Assembly (NCBI GenBank): GCA_031993545.1
Contig: DAMAHZ010000005.1
Span: 1-64,000, forward strand
Direction of reading: 5' to 3'
DNA: 64,000 nucleotides
Source of the DNA: UBA1535 sp002323775
GTDB taxonomy: Bacteria; Bacillota; Clostridia; Tissierellales; Sedimentibacteraceae
Positions 59,472-64,000 of the stretch are shown in pieces (within the stretch, counting starts at the first letter, position 1; the number at the start of each line of letters is the position of its first letter). The notes beneath the pieces were generated by a model. That model had not been told where the DNA came from, did no database searches, and saw only the letters and a list, made by a program, of their open reading frames with translations. Made by a program: the position numbers and the translations under genes.

Positions 59472-61859
59472 ATGGATGAAGATATTTTAAATTTGAATGA
59501 ATATTTAGCAAAGCCTGACAAAACAATAAAAGAGCATATATCAGATTTGTTAAATGCACTTGAAATTTTAAAAAATATGGGCTATATAAAACGTGACAGA
59601 ATATATAAATTATCAAAAAAAGCGTGTGAGCTGCACGATTTAGGAAAAGCAAATGATATGTTTCAAAAACGGGTTAAGTCTAATGAAGGTAAAAGGATAA
59701 AATTCAATGAAGAAAATGAAGTGTGTCACAATGTGTTATCACTTTGTTTTTTCAGCAAACAAAGTTTTGAAAATGAACAAGACTATATATGTGTAGCTCA
59801 TGCGGTGTTGAATCATCATGATTATGGTGATCCGCTTGTAATTTTATATGAAAAAAAAGATTTAATCAAAAAATTAATATCTAAATTTGCTAAAGTTAAA
59901 TATCCTAAGCAAAGCGAACAATCTTTATTGGCAGATCCAAATACAGCTGAAAATAAGGATAATATACTTGTGAAGGGTTTCTTGCATAAGTGTGATTATA
60001 GTGCAAGTGCAGGGTACATAATTGAGTACAAAAATGACTTTTTGCTCAAGTGCTTAGAGGAGCTAACATATAAATGGAACAACTTGCAAGAATTTTGTAA
60101 AATTAATGCTGACAATAACATAATTATCACAGCTCCTACCGGAATGGGGAAAACTGAAGCCGGACTTTTATGGTTGGGTAATAATAAAAGTTTTTTTATT
60201 TTACCTATAAGAACAGCGATAAATGCAATGTATGACAGAATTAAAGAAAAAATTTTACTAAATAAAAACATAGATGAAAGGCTTGCGATATTGCATTCAT
60301 CCTCAATGGAATACTATGTCAAGGAAGATGAAGAAGCTAAAAAAGATAGAAGCAAATTGCAAAATAGGGAAGATGAAGAAATCAATTTGCTTGAATATGA
60401 GAAAAAAGGAAAGAGCTTATCATTGCCACTTAACGTATCGACAATGGATCAGATTTTTGACTTTGTCTTTAAATATCAGGGTTATGAGCTAAAGCTTGCG
60501 ACATTATCATATTCTAAGATAGTAATTGATGAAATTCAAATGTATAGTGCAGATTTGTTGGCATATTTGATATGCGGCATAGAAAAAATAATAGAATTAG
60601 GTGGAAAAGTTGCAATACTTACAGCAACATTGCCACCGTTTATTTATGATTTGCTAAATAAAGAAAAAAATTCATTTATAAAGCAAGGCTTTGAAGATGA
60701 TGATACAAGCAAAATTCGCCATAATGTAGAAATTAGAGAGTGTAAAATCAATTCATCAGATATATATGATTTTTATTTAAAAAACAAGCAAACTTCAAAG
60801 AGTAATAAAATATTGGTGGTATGCAATACTGTAAAAAAAGCACAGCAAATGTATGAAGAACTAAAAAATCCAAACTCGGAAAATTATATACAAGACGAGG
60901 AAGTTCTTAATATATTACACAGCTCTTTTATTAGAAGAGATAGAAATTTTAAAGAAAAAGAGATATTAAAATTTGGAAAAACATATCTGACTGATGAAAA
61001 GGGTAAGGAGCTTACTGATGAAAATAATAATAAAATAATTGATGAGAGAGTTGGAATTTGGATAACTACATCTTTAGTAGAGGCAAGCTTGGATATAGAT
61101 TTTGATTATTTATTTACAGAGCTGCAAGATTTAAGCTCATTGTTTCAAAGATTTGGACGTTGCAATAGAAAAGGTGAGAAAGATTGTACTTTTGCAAACT
61201 GTTTTGTTTACACAGATATTGAAAAAAATCTTCTAACTAATGGAGATAAAGGATTTATTGATAAAGAAATTTATGAAGTGTCCAAAGAAGCCGTTTTAAC
61301 AATTGAAGGCTTAATATCTGAAAAACAAAAATCACAGTTGATTGACAACTACTTAACTACAGAAAATTTAGAAAAAAGTGGATTTATACAAAAATACAAT
61401 AAAGAATATAGATTTATAAAAAACTTGAAACCATACAGCATAACTAAAACAGATGTAAGACTAAGAAATATATTAAGTGAAACTATTATTCCTAGTCCGG
61501 TTTATGAACAAAATAAAAAAGAAATAGATGATTTAGAGGAAAAATTAAAAGAATGCACTCTAAAAATTAAAGAATACAATAAAAAATCCTCAGTGATTAG
61601 TCTGTCCGATAAGAATAAATCGGAATTAAATGAGCTAAAAAACGAAAAGGTTCTGATTAGACAGAAAATATATGATTTTACAGTAGATGTGGCTAATTAT
61701 ATAGTTTATGATAAAAATTACCAAGAGAAAAGGCAAAAATATAATAATGTAGTAATTAGTGATTATGAGAAAATAATGGTATTTGAATGCCAATATGATG
61801 ATATGGGGTTTAAGAAGATAGACTATAAAAATTTTATTAGAGAACCGGGTTTTGTATAA
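59472..61859 (+). CDS. cas3: Cas3 HD nuclease-helicase
   Basis: This 795-residue protein degrades DNA recruited by Cascade. The N-terminal HD domain has KACELHDLGKANDMFQKR (H55-D56) and AVLNHHDYGDP (about residue 117). The SF2 helicase has Walker A ITAPTGMGKTEAGLLWLG (about 217-226), motif II VIDEIQMYSADLLAYL (about 353), motif III ILTATLPP, and motif VI-like LSSLFQRFGRCNRKGE. GTAGAGGG precedes the ATG. It is separated from cas5 by a 146-bp gap with the inverted repeat, so it may be regulated apart from Cascade. Confidence 0.92.
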   Translation: MDEDILNLNEYLAKPDKTIKEHISDLLNALEILKNMGYIKRDRIYKLSKKACELHDLGKANDMFQKRVKSNEGKRIKFNEENEVCHNVLSLCFFSKQSFENEQDYICVAHAVLNHHDYGDPLVILYEKKDLIKKLISKFAKVKYPKQSEQSLLADPNTAENKDNILVKGFLHKCDYSASAGYIIEYKNDFLLKCLEELTYKWNNLQEFCKINADNNIIITAPTGMGKTEAGLLWLGNNKSFFILPIRTAINAMYDRIKEKILLNKNIDERLAILHSSSMEYYVKEDEEAKKDRSKLQNREDEEINLLEYEKKGKSLSLPLNVSTMDQIFDFVFKYQGYELKLATLSYSKIVIDEIQMYSADLLAYLICGIEKIIELGGKVAILTATLPPFIYDLLNKEKNSFIKQGFEDDDTSKIRHNVEIRECKINSSDIYDFYLKNKQTSKSNKILVVCNTVKKAQQMYEELKNPNSENYIQDEEVLNILHSSFIRRDRNFKEKEILKFGKTYLTDEKGKELTDENNNKIIDERVGIWITTSLVEASLDIDFDYLFTELQDLSSLFQRFGRCNRKGEKDCTFANCFVYTDIEKNLLTNGDKGFIDKEIYEVSKEAVLTIEGLISEKQKSQLIDNYLTTENLEKSGFIQKYNKEYRFIKNLKPYSITKTDVRLRNILSETIIPSPVYEQNKKEIDDLEEKLKECTLKIKEYNKKSSVISLSDKNKSELNELKNEKVLIRQKIYDFTVDVANYIVYDKNYQEKRQKYNNVVISDYEKIMVFECQYDDMGFKKIDYKNFIREPGFV

Positions 61860-61880
61860 ATTTTCAAGCGAGGTGAGATA

Positions 61881-62375
61881 TTGGAAAAAGAAATTACCGG
61901 AGTTATGATTTACTACTACAAGGTTTGTACCAGAAAGCTATGGTACTTTTATCATGAAATACAGATGGAACAGACAAATGAGAATGTTGCAATAGGGAAA
62001 GTGTTAGATAATGAAGCATATTCTAAAGAGGACAAGCATATTAATATTGATAATGTAATTAATATTGACTTTATTAAAACTAAGGGAATTTTGCACGAGG
62101 TTAAAAAGAGTAAAAAAATAGAAGATGCAAGCATATTGCAAGTAAAATATTATCTGTATTATCTAAAAAAAAGAGGAGTGCTAGGAATAACCGGAAAGAT
62201 AGATTATCCGCTCATAAAGCAGTCAATAGAAGTTACTTTAACAAAAGAGGATGAGGAAAATATAGAAGCTATTTTATTGAATATAAGAAGAATAGCAGAA
62301 AAAGATATACCGCCGGATTTAAAGAAAAAAAGCATTTGCAAATCATGTGCATATTTTGATTTGTGCTATATTTGA
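61881..62375 (+). CDS. cas4: Cas4 spacer-acquisition nuclease
   Basis: This 164-residue RecB-like exonuclease trims prespacers and selects PAM ends. The first Cys is in KVCTRKLWYF (C16), the nuclease core is GILHEVKKSKKIEDASILQVKYYLYYLKKRG (E-x-K and QxxxYxY), and the Fe-S Cys cluster is CKSCAYFDLC at the C-terminus. The start is TTG with AGGTGAG 3-4 nt upstream. It lies 21 bp after cas3 and reads into cas1. Confidence 0.88.
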   Translation: MEKEITGVMIYYYKVCTRKLWYFYHEIQMEQTNENVAIGKVLDNEAYSKEDKHINIDNVINIDFIKTKGILHEVKKSKKIEDASILQVKYYLYYLKKRGVLGITGKIDYPLIKQSIEVTLTKEDEENIEAILLNIRRIAEKDIPPDLKKKSICKSCAYFDLCYI

Positions 62376-62394
62376 AGCAAAACGGGAGGATGAT

Positions 62395-63387
62395 ATGCAA
62401 AAAAGTTATTATATCTACAATAATGGAACGTTAAAAAGAAAAGATAATACCGTAACATTTGTAGATGAACACAGTGAAAAAAGGGATATTCCTATAGAGA
62501 CAGTCAAGGATTTTTATGTTATGTCTGAAATGGATTTTAATACAAGTTTAATTAATTTTTTATCTCAACATGGAGTAGTTGTTCATTTCTTTAATTACTA
62601 TAGCTTTTACTCCGGCAGCTTTTATCCAAGAGAAAAACTAGTTTCAGGAAACTTATTGGTGAAGCAGGTGGAGCATTATGTAGATGATGGTAAACGTATG
62701 TGTGTTGCGAAATCATTTATAGATGCAGCCGCAGATAATATTTACAGAAATTTAAGATATTACAATTCCAGAGGTAAAAATGTTCAAGAGTACATGGATA
62801 ATATAGATAGTATAAGAAAACAAATACCGTTAAGCAAAACGATAAATGAGTTAATGGGTTATGAAGGAAATATTAGAAAAATATATTATCAATCATGGAA
62901 TATAATAATTGATCAAGAAATTAACTTTGAAAAACGTGTGAAAAATCCGCCTGATAATATGATTAATACTATGATTTCATTTGTAAACACATTAATATAC
63001 ACTAAGGTTTTAAGCGAAATATATCAAACACAATTAAATCCTACTGTAAGCTATTTACATGAACCGGGTAGCAGACGTTTTTCATTATCTCTTGATATAG
63101 CTGAAATTTTCAAGCCAATTATAGGGGATAGACTAATATTCTCGTTGTTGAATAAAAGACAAATAACAGAAAAGAGCTTTACCAGAAATCTAAATTATTT
63201 GCATTTAACAAAAGAAGCGTCTAAAATAATAGTTGGTGAACTCGACGAAAAATTACAAACAACAATAAAGCATAAGGAATTAAATAAGTCAGTTTCATAC
63301 CAATATCTAATAAGATTGGAATGCTATAAGTTAGTTAAGCATTTATTAGGCGAAAAAGAATATGATCCATTTAAAATATGGTGGTAA
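62395..63387 (+). CDS. cas1: Cas1 integrase
   Basis: This 330-residue CRISPR integrase has VHFFNYYSFYSGSFYP near residue 60, NTMISFVNTLIYTKVLSEIY (catalytic Glu context) and the hallmark YLHEPGSRRFSLSLDIAEIFKPIIGDRLIFSLLN, with catalytic His and Asp (about residues 222-236). It inserts new spacers with Cas2. ATG at 62395 has GGGAGGATG upstream and overlaps the end of no other gene. The frame extends 16 codons earlier, into the end of cas4. Confidence 0.93.
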   Translation: MQKSYYIYNNGTLKRKDNTVTFVDEHSEKRDIPIETVKDFYVMSEMDFNTSLINFLSQHGVVVHFFNYYSFYSGSFYPREKLVSGNLLVKQVEHYVDDGKRMCVAKSFIDAAADNIYRNLRYYNSRGKNVQEYMDNIDSIRKQIPLSKTINELMGYEGNIRKIYYQSWNIIIDQEINFEKRVKNPPDNMINTMISFVNTLIYTKVLSEIYQTQLNPTVSYLHEPGSRRFSLSLDIAEIFKPIIGDRLIFSLLNKRQITEKSFTRNLNYLHLTKEASKIIVGELDEKLQTTIKHKELNKSVSYQYLIRLECYKLVKHLLGEKEYDPFKIWW

Positions 63388-63407
63388 ATTAGAATGGAGG
63401 TATTGAA

Positions 63408-63686
63408 ATGTATGTAATATTAGTGTATGATATAAGTAGTGATGAAAATGGTCAAAGGGTCTTGAACAAAACATTTAAGATTTGTAAAAAATATTTGTCA
63501 CATATTCAAAACTCCGTATTTGAAGGAGAAATTTCTGAATCTAAAATTATGAAGCTACACTATGAACTAAATGATGTTATAAGAGAAAATATAGATTCTA
63601 TAATAATATTTAAAAGTAGAAATGAAAAATGGCTTGATAAGGAGATGTGGGGAGTAAAAGAGGATAAAACAAACAACTTTATTTAA
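63408..63686 (+). CDS. cas2: Cas2 adaptation protein
   Basis: This 92-residue protein has the Cas2 start MYVILVYDISSDENGQRVLNKTFKICKKYLSHIQNSVFEGEIS with conserved Asp8, and completes the Cas1-Cas2 complex. GGAGG precedes the ATG. It is the last gene of the operon. The C-terminal end (VKEDKTNNFI) is typical of type I-B Cas2. Confidence 0.92.
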   Translation: MYVILVYDISSDENGQRVLNKTFKICKKYLSHIQNSVFEGEISESKIMKLHYELNDVIRENIDSIIIFKSRNEKWLDKEMWGVKEDKTNNFI

Positions 63687-63865
63687 TTCTGTCGACCATA
63701 CATAAATGCAAAACCCCATATTCTCGACAAACTTTAAAAATTCAACCTTAATTAGCAAGAACGATGTAAAAATAATGTGCCTTTTAATGAAAAATTATTA
63801 AAAAAATATTAATCGACTGAAATGCACATCAAAGTCGTTGTAATAGCTGACCTTTGCGTTTGCGG
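63687..63865 (+). promoter_or_regulatory. CRISPR leader
   Basis: A 179-bp A/T-rich non-coding stretch separates cas2 from the first repeat, in the position of a leader with the array promoter and integration signals. Confidence 0.6.
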
Positions 63866-64000
63866 ATTGATTATAGACCATATTGGAATTTGAATTATAA
63901 AATTACTGGATTTTTAGGAGCATTCACAGCATTGATTATAGACCATATTGGAATTTGAATTAGTGATTTCGCCTAAATCTAATAAATCTCTTTGTAAATT
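63866..64000 (+). CRISPR. Start of a type I-B CRISPR array (two repeats, cut by window edge)
   Basis: Two identical 30-bp repeats, at 63866-63895 and 63931-63960, begin ATTGATTATAGACC and end GGAATTTGAAT. They are separated by a 35-bp unique spacer. A second spacer begins at 63961, and the last three bases (ATT, 63998-64000) fit the first bases of a third repeat after a 37-bp spacer. The repeats lie next to cas2 in the usual leader-proximal order. Confidence 0.9.

Overview
The window is AT-rich (about 30% GC) and its genes resemble those of anaerobic Clostridia (Firmicutes): strong GGAGG ribosome sites, TTG/GTG starts, TraX, DUF1836, LUD, DUF2087 and DUF2200 families, a type I-B CRISPR-Cas locus, and a probable selenoprotein. 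No rRNA or other species marker is present, so the genus is left open.

Layout. (1) 1-3461 is ordinary chromosome: a YjdF-like membrane protein, an APH-fold kinase, TraX, a LUD-domain protein, and a truncated tRNA-like relic with a CUA anticodon. (2) 3462-3538 is an intact tRNA-Arg(UCG). Its 3' 43 bp (3496-3538) recur exactly at 36256-36298, so 3.5-36.3 kb is a single integrated element of about 32.76 kb. The left arm carries a degenerate SF3-type replication helicase, excisionase, tyrosine integrase, MobC-like protein and a very short relaxase, with no type IV secretion genes, which fits an integrative mobilizable element. The middle carries a zinc-ribbon/DUF2628 protein flanked by two similar lipoproteins, regulators, RadC, a serine resolvase, and a translationally coupled trio of amidoligase, class II glutamine amidotransferase and an unknown protein. 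The right half is a defence island: Kiwa (kwaA-kwaB) followed at 12 bp by a GHKL-ATPase/nuclease, a PD-(D/E)XK-like protein, a SAP-domain protein, a Cys-rich protein, a nuclease-NACHT protein, decayed HNH, DUF4143 and Fic/Doc genes, and Gabija (gajA-gajB) framed by related 145-bp sequences.

(3) 36.3-54.1 kb is chromosome or older acquired DNA: a divergent methionyl-tRNA synthetase paralogue with an overlapping leader ORF, a GNAT acetyltransferase, a lipoprotein, a higher-GC ABC-transporter module with an XRE-TPR regulator, an SLH/BsuPI surface protein, small regulators, an SDR oxidoreductase, VOC, pirin, a second ABC exporter, a RibD/DHFR-like reductase, and a small BFD-type [2Fe-2S] protein whose frame contains a UGA with a SECIS-like hairpin 21 nt downstream.

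(4) 54.7-64.0 kb is a decayed transposase followed by a complete type I-B operon (cas6-cas8-[internal cas11]-cas7-cas5-cas3-cas4-cas1-cas2), a leader, and the first two repeats of a CRISPR array cut by the window edge.

How it fits together. The tRNA-borne element is mainly a carrier of anti-phage systems (Kiwa, Gabija, NACHT and likely uncharacterised ones) and the chromosome adds CRISPR immunity. The most promising uncharacterised parts are the Kiwa-linked GHKL-nuclease, the amidoligase/amidotransferase trio, the 21.0-24.3 kb genes, and the probable UGA-containing [2Fe-2S] protein.
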